Positions 1 to 5,411 of a stretch of 5,411 bases of DNA are shown in pieces. The DNA is from Allobaculum sp. Its GTDB lineage: Bacteria; Bacillota_I; Bacilli_A; Erysipelotrichales; Erysipelotrichaceae. The notes under the pieces are model-generated. The model searched no databases and was not told the origin of the DNA. It worked only from the letters and a program-made list of their open reading frames with translations. The stretch is from NCBI GenBank assembly GCA_014803815.1, contig JAAVAY010000124.1, positions 1 to 5,411 of the forward strand. The letters are read 5' to 3'. Within the stretch, counting starts at the first letter, position 1; each line of letters starts with the position of its first letter. A program made the position numbers and the translations under genes.

Positions 1-628
1 TTTGTTCGGGTGAAGGCTGGGCTAGAGCGCTTGTGGATTGAATATGAATAATGGGAGAAGCAGGGTGAGGAGCTGAACTCGTGGCCCCATACATGGGGGA
101 AATGATTTGTCCAATTCCTCCTGGTTCGATGGATTTGGGTAAATTGATTGCATCGTGGACAGCTCTAGGATTTTTTTCGTCATCGGCCATATTGCCAAAA
201 ATGGGTGAAATGACCGTGGAGTATTCTTGACGTGGTGGCACGTTTTGTCGATTGCCTCGTCGTGGCAAAGGAGTCCGACTCGTTTGCGTCGGGGTGGTTT
301 TTTGGGGTTCTTGTTCCGCACGGACATCAATGCGTGAACGCCCTTGCCCTTGGCTATTGGCCGGATAAGTTACTTTGGGTTGTGTATACAGCTCTTGGGA
401 GGAATACACTTCCTGGTTGGCATATGGGTTGTAATTGGAGGTTGAAGGAGTTGAGGTGGGTTGGACCATCGGTTCTTCAGCCTCTTCTTGTTTCTGTTTT
501 CTTCGGGAACGAATATTTGAGCGAGGTTTAGTGGGAATTACTTCTTCTTCCTCTTCTTCATATTCTTCCTCGTCATCGTCCTCTACGCTTTCATAGAGAA
601 ACGATTTCATGAGATCCTTAAATCCCAC
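1..628 (-). CDS. Unrecognised acidic, Pro/Gln-rich, probably disordered protein (C-terminus beyond left edge)
   Basis: An uninterrupted reading frame of 209 codons runs from a GTG at 628 off the left edge, so the stop is not seen. GTG is chosen because a strong AAAGGAGG lies 8 nt upstream; an in-frame ATG at residue 7 (610) has no such site. The N-terminus (MGFKDLMKSFLYE) could form a short amphipathic helix. Residues 16-29 are almost all Asp/Glu, followed by a basic patch (about 34-46) and a long Pro/Gln/Ser/Thr/Asn-rich stretch (about 53-135) that looks disordered. Two related motifs follow, ISPIFG (140-145) and ISPMYG (176-181), with an acidic, Asn/Pro-containing linker between them. No catalytic motif, signal peptide or membrane span is visible. 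It starts 37 nt after the thioredoxin stop, so it is probably the last visible gene of the pepV operon. The helix-plus-acidic-run start resembles SepF, the FtsZ membrane anchor, but no SepF globular domain appears in the visible part. The gene call is firm; the function is unknown. Confidence 0.85.
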   Translation of the reverse strand, partial: MGFKDLMKSFLYESVEDDDEEEYEEEEEEVIPTKPRSNIRSRRKQKQEEAEEPMVQPTSTPSTSNYNPYANQEVYSSQELYTQPKVTYPANSQGQGRSRIDVRAEQEPQKTTPTQTSRTPLPRRGNRQNVPPRQEYSTVISPIFGNMADDEKNPRAVHDAINLPKSIEPGGIGQIISPMYGATSSAPHPASPIIHIQSTSALAQPSPEQ

Positions 629-636
629 AAGAAAAG

Positions 637-644
637 CCTCCTTT
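637..644 (-). promoter_or_regulatory. Ribosome-binding site deciding the GTG start at 628
   Basis: On the minus strand AAAGGAGG is a near-consensus Shine-Dalgarno sequence. It ends 8 nt before GTG 628, which is ideal spacing. It is 26 nt from the in-frame ATG at 610, too far to serve that codon. This site is the main reason for choosing the GTG start. Confidence 0.8.
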
Positions 645-665
645 CAAGGGCTGGTGCGCCAGGGC

Positions 666-986
666 TTACTTCTTCAAAGAATCCAAGAAAGCCTGAATTT
701 CTTCGGGAGTTTTGCGAAGTTTTGAGACGAAACGTCCCTTTTCTTGCCCCTCTTCATACACCACAAGAGAAGGAATACCAAGAATTTCTTCGGCAATAGC
801 TTCATCGAGTAGTTGATCGCGATCGAGTTTGTAAAAATCCACATCAGGATTGGCTTTTTCTAGCGCATCCAAATAAGGCATTAAATACAGGCAATCAGGA
901 CACCAATTGGCCGACCACAAAAAGACGGTTGGTTTGGCGCTTTGTTTTTGAATATTGACTTCATCAATTGTTTGTAAGGTTTTCAT
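666..986 (-). CDS. ytpP: Thioredoxin-family protein, YtpP-like
   Basis: A 106-residue single-domain thioredoxin-like protein, predicted cytoplasmic because no signal peptide is seen. It has the redox active site WCPDC (W28, C29, C32) and the conserved cis-proline in GIPS (P72). The strand before the active site (TVFLWSANW) and the GRFVSKLRKT segment near the C-terminus match the small YtpP-type thioredoxins of Bacillota as I know them. The partner and substrate are unknown; a thiol-disulfide exchange role is inferred from the CxxC site. The ATG at 986 is preceded by AAAGGTGA with 8 nt spacing and lies inside the end of trmB (23-nt overlap), suggesting translational coupling. The frame stays open upstream to 1130, but that part overlaps trmB and does not fit the family length, so 986 is preferred. 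Confidence 0.92.
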   Translation of the reverse strand: MKTLQTIDEVNIQKQSAKPTVFLWSANWCPDCLYLMPYLDALEKANPDVDFYKLDRDQLLDEAIAEEILGIPSLVVYEEGQEKGRFVSKLRKTPEEIQAFLDSLKK

Positions 987-1662
987 AGAGTAAGTCACCT
1001 TTTTTCCATACTGAGCGATAAATAGGATGCCCAGCCAGTACAAATTTTTGTTCGTATTCAGTAAGTGGATCTTCGGGATGATCCTCACGCCGAAAATCCA
1101 CACTGATTTCTTCGAGAATAAAGCCCGCATTTAAAAATTCCAATACGGAATATTCAAAGAGCGAAGGATTATCGGTTTTCATCATGATGGCTCCCGTAGG
1201 ACTCAAAATATGAGCATACTGCTTTAAAAAAGCAGGAGCGGTTAAACGGCGTTTGGCATTGCGCTTTTTGGGCCAGGGATCTGAGAAATTGAGGTGCAAA
1301 ACATCTACTTCTCCTTCTTTAAACCACTCCCCTAAAAAAGAGCCATCTCCATGAATTAAAAATAAGTTTTTTTGTTGGCTTTCGTCAAACTTACGCGCAG
1401 CCAAGCCCGCGGCGGTTTCGTTACGCTCAATAGCCACAAAGGTTTCGTCGGGATGCATCGCTGCAAGTGCAGCTGAGTAGCCGCCTTTTCCACACCCAAT
1501 TTCTAGATGAAGAACTTTGCCATCCGTTTTCCAATGGCCCGCTTGAGCCGCTGGATCTTGTACGTGAGCAGGACTTGTGGATAAGTATTCTACCGCTTGG
1601 GGAATTCTGCGCATTCTCATACTGTTATTTATGGATTCAACGTCCAAATCGCGTTGAATCAT
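964..1662 (-). CDS. trmB: tRNA (guanine-N7-)-methyltransferase TrmB
   Basis: This cytoplasmic enzyme uses SAM to methylate N7 of G46 in the variable loop of many tRNAs. The 232-residue frame shows the SAM-binding loop LEIGCGKGG (53-61), an acidic residue at the end of the next strand (E79 in AIER), and the family signature FSDPWPKKRNAKRRL (126-140). KTDN (162-165), TEYEQKF (201-207) and GHPIYR (211-216) are also present. All match TrmB of Bacillota. The start is uncertain. ATG 1662 has AGGAAAGG directly in front of it, although very close. The family usually starts at the MRxR motif, here M15 (ATG 1620), which has no visible Shine-Dalgarno; from there the protein is 218 residues. The usual Trp after MRxRxxP is Gln here. 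It follows pepV by 41 nt and overlaps the thioredoxin gene by 23 nt. A perfect inverted repeat lies between the two candidate starts. Confidence 0.96.
   Translation of the reverse strand: MIQRDLDVESINNSMRMRRIPQAVEYLSTSPAHVQDPAAQAGHWKTDGKVLHLEIGCGKGGYSAALAAMHPDETFVAIERNETAAGLAARKFDESQQKNLFLIHGDGSFLGEWFKEGEVDVLHLNFSDPWPKKRNAKRRLTAPAFLKQYAHILSPTGAIMMKTDNPSLFEYSVLEFLNAGFILEEISVDFRREDHPEDPLTEYEQKFVLAGHPIYRSVWKKGDLLYENLTNN
995..1002 (-). promoter_or_regulatory. Ribosome-binding site of the thioredoxin gene, inside trmB
   Basis: On the minus strand AAAGGTGA lies 8 nt upstream of ATG 986. It is embedded in the last codons of trmB. It supports the 986 start over the longer open frame that reaches 1130. 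Confidence 0.65.
1634..1660 (-). repeat. Perfect 9-bp inverted repeat at the 5' end of trmB
   Basis: The arms GATTCAACG (1634-1642) and CGTTGAATC (1652-1660) are exact reverse complements around a 9-nt loop; a G-U pair could add a tenth base pair. In the trmB mRNA the stem would begin at the G of the 1662 start codon and end 13 nt before the alternative start at 1620. Neither strand has a T-tract after it, so it is not an intrinsic terminator. Possible roles are translation control, an RNA processing site or an operator; the sequence alone does not decide. Confidence 0.7.
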
Positions 1663-1670
1663 CCTTTCCT
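1663..1670 (-). promoter_or_regulatory. Candidate ribosome-binding site for the upstream trmB start
   Basis: AGGAAAGG on the minus strand abuts ATG 1662. The AGGA core is only 4 nt from the start codon, tighter than usual. No comparable site precedes ATG 1620, so this mildly favours the longer TrmB. Confidence 0.45.
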
Positions 1671-1703
1671 AAATCGTTTTGGATCCATTCCTCATCCATC
1701 CAT

Positions 1704-3095
1704 CTATTGATTGGCTAAACGAACGATAGCATCAGCATAAATCGCGATGGCTTCAAGCAAAGCCTTTTTGGCAATGCCTTCATCGGCTTCATGGCATCCG
1801 CCAATCTTCATATCTTTAGGAGGTTTTTCCCAAGGCTTTTCAGGACCAAATGCCACAAAGTTATCAAACATCTTAGCGTAGGTTCCTCCACCAATCGTAA
1901 TGGCTGGCGAGAAGGTATCCCCTGAATATTGGGCATAGGAAGCCATGAGATTTTTGACCAAATCCGAATTGGGATCTACAAAGAGGGGCTTTCCACTGGA
2001 TTCAATGGCGGGAACAATAGGCGTTTCCAAAGCAGCACAGGCTTCTTCAAAGCCTTTGAGTACTTTTTCAGGGGTAGTGTCGTTTGGATAGCGAATGTCA
2101 ATGAGAACATGGGTATGGCCTTCTTGAATAGTCATAACGCCTGGATTGAGGGTTAAAAAGCCCATATATACCCCATTGATATCGATATTTTCGGGCGTAC
2201 CTTTCCAATCCTGCAACAGGAAGTAAAGGTCTTGGGCCAACTTATCATCATACGCTTGTCCAATGTAGTTAAGCAAATAAACCGCCGCATTAACCCCAAG
2301 ATAAGGAACGGAGCCATGAGCTGCTTTGCCTTCCACTTCCAAGTGAACTTGGCCATCTTTAACTTCACTATGTCCTTTTAACCCGTTGGTACGTAAGAAA
2401 AAATCAAAGAGAGTTGAATCCAATTGATCGGTATTCAATACTGCTTTGGCTTTAGCGATGACTACATTGGGGCGCTCCCCTGCTTTAAACGATTGAATGA
2501 TCGTCGGTGCATCACTATCCAAGGTGATATGGAGATTGCCTTTTTCCCCATAGATCACTGGAAAATCGGCATCAGGAGTAAAGCCCATCGTAGGGATTGG
2601 ACCCGTTTTGACGTATTCTTTGATGCCACCCATTCCGCTTTCTTCATCGGTTCCAGCAATGAGCATGACTTTACGCTTTAAGGGAATGCCAGCATCGCGT
2701 ACCAACTTTAAGGCATAGTATCCCGCTAACAGTGGTCCTTTGTCATCCAAAACTCCACGACCAAACAAATAGCCATTTTCTTCACTGAGTTTTAAAGGAT
2801 CGTGTTGCCAGCCTTCCCCTAAAGGAACTACATCCAAGTGGCCAAGAATTCCTACACTTTCTTCGCCATCCCCAAGAGTAATGAGGCCCGCATAGCCATC
2901 ATAGTTTTGGGTTTCAAAGCCATCGCGCTTCGCGATATCCAACAAGGTATCCAAGGCTTCTTTTACCTTGGGGCCAAAAGGGGCCCCAGGAGCGGCGTGT
3001 TCGGTATCACGAACCGATTCCACCGCCACTAAACGTTCAAGATCGTGCTTGAACTCGTCATATGAGGCATCCGCCAGAGGTTGAAAATTCACCAT
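1704..3095 (-). CDS. pepV: M20-family dipeptidase PepV
   Basis: A 463-residue di-zinc dipeptidase of the PepV type (beta-Ala-Xaa/Xaa-His dipeptidase in lactic acid bacteria). It cleaves dipeptides in the cytoplasm as the last step of peptide use. The metal and catalytic motifs are intact: HLDVVP (H86, D88), GRGVLDDKGP (D117 as bridging Asp), GTDEESG (E151 probable general base, E152), TPDADFP (D175) and GGCHEADEG (H435). The lid domain occupies about residues 185-380 and includes the conserved GKAAHGS (H260); GGGTYAK (403-408) follows near the active site. Spacing between motifs agrees with Lactobacillus PepV to within a residue or a few. The ATG is preceded by AAGGA with 6 nt spacing. It is the first gene of the apparent operon, follows a 339-nt non-coding stretch and ends in TAG 41 nt before trmB. 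No truncation or missing key residue is seen. Exact substrate range cannot be told from sequence. Confidence 0.96.
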   Translation of the reverse strand: MVNFQPLADASYDEFKHDLERLVAVESVRDTEHAAPGAPFGPKVKEALDTLLDIAKRDGFETQNYDGYAGLITLGDGEESVGILGHLDVVPLGEGWQHDPLKLSEENGYLFGRGVLDDKGPLLAGYYALKLVRDAGIPLKRKVMLIAGTDEESGMGGIKEYVKTGPIPTMGFTPDADFPVIYGEKGNLHITLDSDAPTIIQSFKAGERPNVVIAKAKAVLNTDQLDSTLFDFFLRTNGLKGHSEVKDGQVHLEVEGKAAHGSVPYLGVNAAVYLLNYIGQAYDDKLAQDLYFLLQDWKGTPENIDINGVYMGFLTLNPGVMTIQEGHTHVLIDIRYPNDTTPEKVLKGFEEACAALETPIVPAIESSGKPLFVDPNSDLVKNLMASYAQYSGDTFSPAITIGGGTYAKMFDNFVAFGPEKPWEKPPKDMKIGGCHEADEGIAKKALLEAIAIYADAIVRLANQ

Positions 3096-3101
3096 AAATG
3101 T

Positions 3102-3112
3102 TCCTTATCCTT
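3102..3112 (-). promoter_or_regulatory. Ribosome-binding site of pepV
   Basis: The minus-strand sequence AAGGATAAGGA contains two AAGGA cores. The downstream core ends 6 nt before ATG 3095 and is the likely functional one. It confirms that start. Confidence 0.65.
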
Positions 3113-3277
3113 AATATTTACACCTTGTCTTTTCTTGATCCATAAAGAAAAAATTTTTAAAAGGGAGTCTGACTAGTTAAACGAAAGAGACATAAAAAAT
3201 TGGTAACATGTTTAGTTTAGAACTCGATGAGATCTAGAAAAAAATAAAGTGTAAAATTACTTTAAAAGAGAGAAAAT

Positions 3278-3313
3278 GGGAAAAAAATTGTCTTAAAACG
3301 AACCGTTTTTCCC
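3278..3313 (-). repeat. Inverted repeat in the pepV leader
   Basis: The arms GGGAAAAA (3278-3285) and TTTTTCCC (3306-3313) are perfect complements around a 20-nt loop. A smaller alternative stem, AAAACG/CGTTTT (3295-3300 and 3304-3309), shares the second arm, so the two cannot form together. If the promoter at 3331-3339 is used, this stem would sit close to the mRNA 5' end. In such AT-rich sequence a chance origin is quite possible. Confidence 0.35.
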
Positions 3314-3330
3314 CTTATCCCTTATAGGTT

Positions 3331-3339
3331 ATTTTAACA
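3331..3339 (-). promoter_or_regulatory. Candidate extended -10 promoter for the pepV operon
   Basis: On the minus strand TGTTAAAAT gives TG-n-TAAAAT, a 5/6 match to TATAAT with an extended -10. Two bases further upstream make the Gram-positive TRTG motif (TGTG). No good -35 is found at 17 nt, which extended -10 promoters can tolerate. It lies about 40 nt downstream of the pnp terminator and would give a leader of roughly 225-230 nt before pepV. An alternative reading, TTGAGC (3342-3347) with TATAAG (3321-3326), has only 15-nt spacing and is weaker. Confidence 0.4.
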
Positions 3340-3378
3340 CAGCTCAAAAATTCACTACGACTAGCCATACTCATCACC

Positions 3379-3406
3379 AAAAAGCCGGAAGATTTCTCCT
3401 CCGGCT
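3379..3406 (-). terminator. Intrinsic terminator of pnp
   Basis: In minus-strand RNA a 10-bp stem (3397-3406 with 3383-3392, one G-U pair) closes a GAAA tetraloop and runs into five U residues (3379-3383). It starts about 28 nt after the pnp stop and has a GC-rich base. On the plus strand the stem is followed, after CTTGC, by seven T (3412-3418), so weak termination from the other side is possible, although no plus-strand gene needs it. Confidence 0.9.
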
Positions 3407-3434
3407 CTTGCTTTTTTTCAATTAAGATTCTGAT

Positions 3435-5411
3435 TTAGTCTGTCCGTTTGGGACGATCTCCACTTGGACGACGCGAACGATTGTCACGATTGTTACGCAA
3501 TTTACGTTCGGGTTCTTTCCAATCGGCTGGTTTGGGAAGCAAGGCTTTAGCAGAGACTTTGACTTTTCCATCTTCGATTTCGATAACCTGCACATCAATC
3601 ACATCGCCAATTTTTAAGACATCTTCCACTTTATCGATGCGATTCCAACTGATGTTGGACACGTGAAGCAAACCATCCGTCTTTCCAAAGAGGTTGACGA
3701 AAGCGCCATAGTTTTCCACGCGTACGACTTTTCCTTCGTACACTTCGCCGACTTTGGCTTCGCGACAAATCTCCTCGATCATCTGACGCGCTTTATCGAT
3801 CGCAGCCTGATCGTGATGGTAAATGACCACGGAACCATCGTCATCAATATCAATTTTGACTTGATCGCATTCCGCAATGATTTGATTGATTTTCTTACCA
3901 CCTGGCCCAATGACATCTTTGATCTTATCCACACTGATTTTGAGCTGAGCGATCTTGGGTGCATAAGGAGAAAGCTCTTTACGAGGTTCCGAAATGGCCT
4001 CTAACATATTGGCCAAGATTTCCTTACGGGCCACATGCGCTTGGGCGAGCGCTTCTTCAAAGATTTCTCGTGTGATGCCTCGCACTTTAATATCCATTTG
4101 AAGAGCAGTAATGCCCTTTTCGGTACCAGCTACTTTAAAATCCATATCTCCAAAGTGGTCTTCTAACCCTTGAATATCCGTGAGAACGGTGTAATGACCG
4201 GTATCTTCATCCATAATCAGACCCATCGCAATTCCGGCCACAGGAGCTTTGATGGGAACCCCGGCGGCCATTAAAGACATTGTTCCAGCACAAATAGAGG
4301 CTTGCGAAGAGGATCCATTGGATTCAGTCACTTCTGCTACAGTACGAATGGTGTAGGGAAAGTCCTCTTCGGAGGGTAAAACCTTTGAAAGAGCCCGTTC
4401 TCCCAACGCACCATGCCCGATTTCTCGACGACCAGGAGATCCTATGCGTCCGGTTTCGCCCACTGAGTAGGGAGGGAAGTTATAGTGATGCATGAAGCGT
4501 TTGTTGTCCATTTCGGTGACATCTTCAATGAGCTGGCTTTCATTAAGCGCACCTAATGTAGTAATAGAAATAACTTGGGTTTCTCCACGTGTAAACATAG
4601 CCGACCCATGGGCTCGGGGCAACAAATCCACTTGGGAATTTAAAGGACGCACTTGGGTAATGGCGCGACCATCGGGACGAATTTTGTCTTCAATAATTAA
4701 ACGACGCACTTCATCGGCTTCAATGTTGCGACAAATTTTTCCTACTTGCTTGATGACTTCAGGTTTATCCTTTTCTAGGACAAACTCAGACGAAGCATAT
4801 TTATCTTTAGCTGCATCGATTAGAGCATCAATTGCAGCATAGCGTTCTAATTTTTGTTCAATGGAAACCGCTTGGCGAATGTCCGTTTCAAACTCGGCTC
4901 GCACTGCCGCTTCCAATTCAGCGTTAGGCGCATACAATACAACTTCACGCTTTGGTTTACCACAAGCAGCAATAATCTGCTCTTGAAAAGCGCAAAGTTC
5001 TTTAATCTTTTCATGGCCAAACATCAAGGCGTTGAGCATCACTTCTTCACTAACCTCATCTGCTCCCGCCTCTACCATATTGAGAGCGGTAGCCGTTCCC
5101 GCTACCGTTAAATCAATCGTGGAGCGTTCGGCTTGTTCTACACTTGGATTGCAGACAAACTCACCATCCACTAAACCAACTTTTACACCCGCAATCGGAC
5201 CACCAAAAGGAATATCTGAAATGCAAAGAGCGAGCGAAGCTCCAAGCATCGCGGCCATTTCAGACGATGTATCGGGATCTACCGATAAAACGGTATTGAC
5301 CACTTGGACTTCATTGCGAAATCCTTCCGCAAACAGCGGACGAATGGGACGGTCAATCATACGGGCAGTCAGAGTGGCGTGTTCGGTAGGACGGCCTTCA
5401 CGACGCAAAAA
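3435..5411 (-). CDS. pnp: Polynucleotide phosphorylase (PNPase), N-terminus beyond right edge
   Basis: A phosphorolytic 3'-5' exoribonuclease that degrades RNA to nucleoside diphosphates and acts in mRNA turnover; it is a ring-shaped trimer in known bacteria. The visible 658 residues begin at [10 protein letters not shown], just inside the first RNase PH-like domain, so about 70-80 residues are missing at the right edge. There is no start codon here. Numbering from the second visible residue (codon 5406-5408), domain order is: rest of the first RNase PH domain (to about 150), helical linker (about 155-245), and second, catalytic RNase PH domain (about 248-480). The catalytic domain carries [17 protein letters not shown] (331-340), the phosphate-binding [10 protein letters not shown] (362-371) and DHFGDMDFK (417-425) with the metal-binding aspartates. 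Then come a KH domain with GPGGK (501-505), an S1 domain (about 553-623) and a short basic tail rich in Arg and Asn. Everything expected is intact. A strong terminator follows, so it is the last gene of its transcript. Confidence 0.98.
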   Translation of the reverse strand, partial: FLRREGRPTEHATLTARMIDRPIRPLFAEGFRNEVQVVNTVLSVDPDTSSEMAAMLGASLALCISDIPFGGPIAGVKVGLVDGEFVCNPSVEQAERSTIDLTVAGTATALNMVEAGADEVSEEVMLNALMFGHEKIKELCAFQEQIIAACGKPKREVVLYAPNAELEAAVRAEFETDIRQAVSIEQKLERYAAIDALIDAAKDKYASSEFVLEKDKPEVIKQVGKICRNIEADEVRRLIIEDKIRPDGRAITQVRPLNSQVDLLPRAHGSAMFTRGETQVISITTLGALNESQLIEDVTEMDNKRFMHHYNFPPYSVGETGRIGSPGRREIGHGALGERALSKVLPSEEDFPYTIRTVAEVTESNGSSSQASICAGTMSLMAAGVPIKAPVAGIAMGLIMDEDTGHYTVLTDIQGLEDHFGDMDFKVAGTEKGITALQMDIKVRGITREIFEEALAQAHVARKEILANMLEAISEPRKELSPYAPKIAQLKISVDKIKDVIGPGGKKINQIIAECDQVKIDIDDDGSVVIYHHDQAAIDKARQMIEEICREAKVGEVYEGKVVRVENYGAFVNLFGKTDGLLHVSNISWNRIDKVEDVLKIGDVIDVQVIEIEDGKVKVSAKALLPKPADWKEPERKLRNNRDNRSRRPSGDRPKRTD

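Larger units (their letters stand above)
3096..3434. other. Non-coding stretch between pnp and pepV
   Basis: This 339-nt stretch has no credible gene on either strand. GC is about 29% over 3121-3360 by hand count, far below the flanking genes. From the pnp side it holds the pnp terminator (3379-3406), a candidate promoter (3331-3339), a tandem 7-bp repeat CCCTTAT (3312-3318 and 3319-3325), a possible hairpin (3278-3313), and then about 170 nt of A/T-rich sequence down to the pepV ribosome-binding site. I recognise no riboswitch, T-box or small RNA gene in it. Confidence 0.7.

Noticed and set aside
22..330. Open frame of 102 codons on the minus strand near the left edge
   Set aside because: It is in another frame of the longer 1-628 reading frame, which has a strong ribosome-binding site and continues off the edge. 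It has no ribosome-binding site of its own that I can see.
232..531. Open frame of 99 codons on the plus strand
   Set aside because: It is antisense to the 1-628 gene, has no recognisable motif, and gives an implausible Trp/Gly/Cys-rich protein.
651..662. Small inverted repeat CTGG-TGCG-CCAG after the thioredoxin stop
   Set aside because: It has only 4-bp arms and no T-tract, and is too weak to call a terminator between two closely spaced genes.
666..1130. Longer 154-residue version of the thioredoxin
   Set aside because: The extra 48 residues are trmB sequence read in another frame. The 986 start has a ribosome-binding site and gives the expected family length.
3295..3310. Possible plus-strand terminator (AAAACG/CGTTTT stem then T)
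   Set aside because: It has a 6-bp AT-rich stem with a 3-nt loop and only a single T after the stem, and no plus-strand gene ends nearby.
3448..5111. Several plus-strand open frames of 72-116 codons opposite pnp
   Set aside because: All are antisense shadows of a fully conserved PNPase reading frame, with no motifs or credible start signals.
1..5411. Search for a mobile element, CRISPR array, tRNA/rRNA gene or defence system
   Set aside because: No transposase or integrase motifs, no regularly spaced repeats, and no cloverleaf or rRNA-like sequence were seen. The content is housekeeping apart from the left-edge protein.

Overview
The window looks like a chromosomal housekeeping region of a low- to mid-GC Gram-positive bacterium (Bacillota). 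Evidence for this is the gene content (PNPase, a PepV-type dipeptidase, TrmB and a YtpP-like thioredoxin), the AAGGA/AGGAGG-type ribosome-binding sites, and protein motifs close to Bacillus/Lactobacillus orthologs. TGA is used as a stop at the end of trmB, so this is not the Mycoplasma genetic code. Nothing in the window pins the family; an Erysipelotrichia-like lineage is only a guess. All genes lie on the minus strand, so transcription runs from right to left.

Right part (3435-5411): the 3' nine-tenths or so of pnp (polynucleotide phosphorylase), whose N-terminus lies beyond the right edge. It is followed by a clear intrinsic terminator (3379-3406). Next comes an AT-rich non-coding stretch (3096-3434, about 29% GC by hand count over 3121-3360). 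It holds a candidate extended -10 promoter and a possible hairpin near the predicted transcript 5' end.

Left part (1-3095): an apparent operon of four genes. These are pepV (M20 dipeptidase), trmB (tRNA m7G46 methyltransferase), a small CPDC thioredoxin, and an unrecognised acidic, proline/glutamine-rich, probably disordered protein that runs off the left edge. Gaps are short (41 nt, a 23-nt overlap, and 37 nt) and each gene has its own ribosome-binding site. I know pepV, trmB and the YtpP thioredoxin as neighbours in Bacillota. The genes share no single pathway: peptide turnover, tRNA modification, thiol redox, and an unknown function.

The less ordinary items are: (1) the left-edge protein, which starts at a GTG codon and has a short amphipathic N-terminus, a glutamate run and two spaced ISP[IM][FY]G motifs; (2) a perfect 9-bp inverted repeat between the two candidate trmB starts, preceded by a 9-codon mini-ORF whose stop overlaps the upstream start as ATGA; and (3) the unusual pepV leader. 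No mobile element, CRISPR array, RNA gene or defence system is visible.
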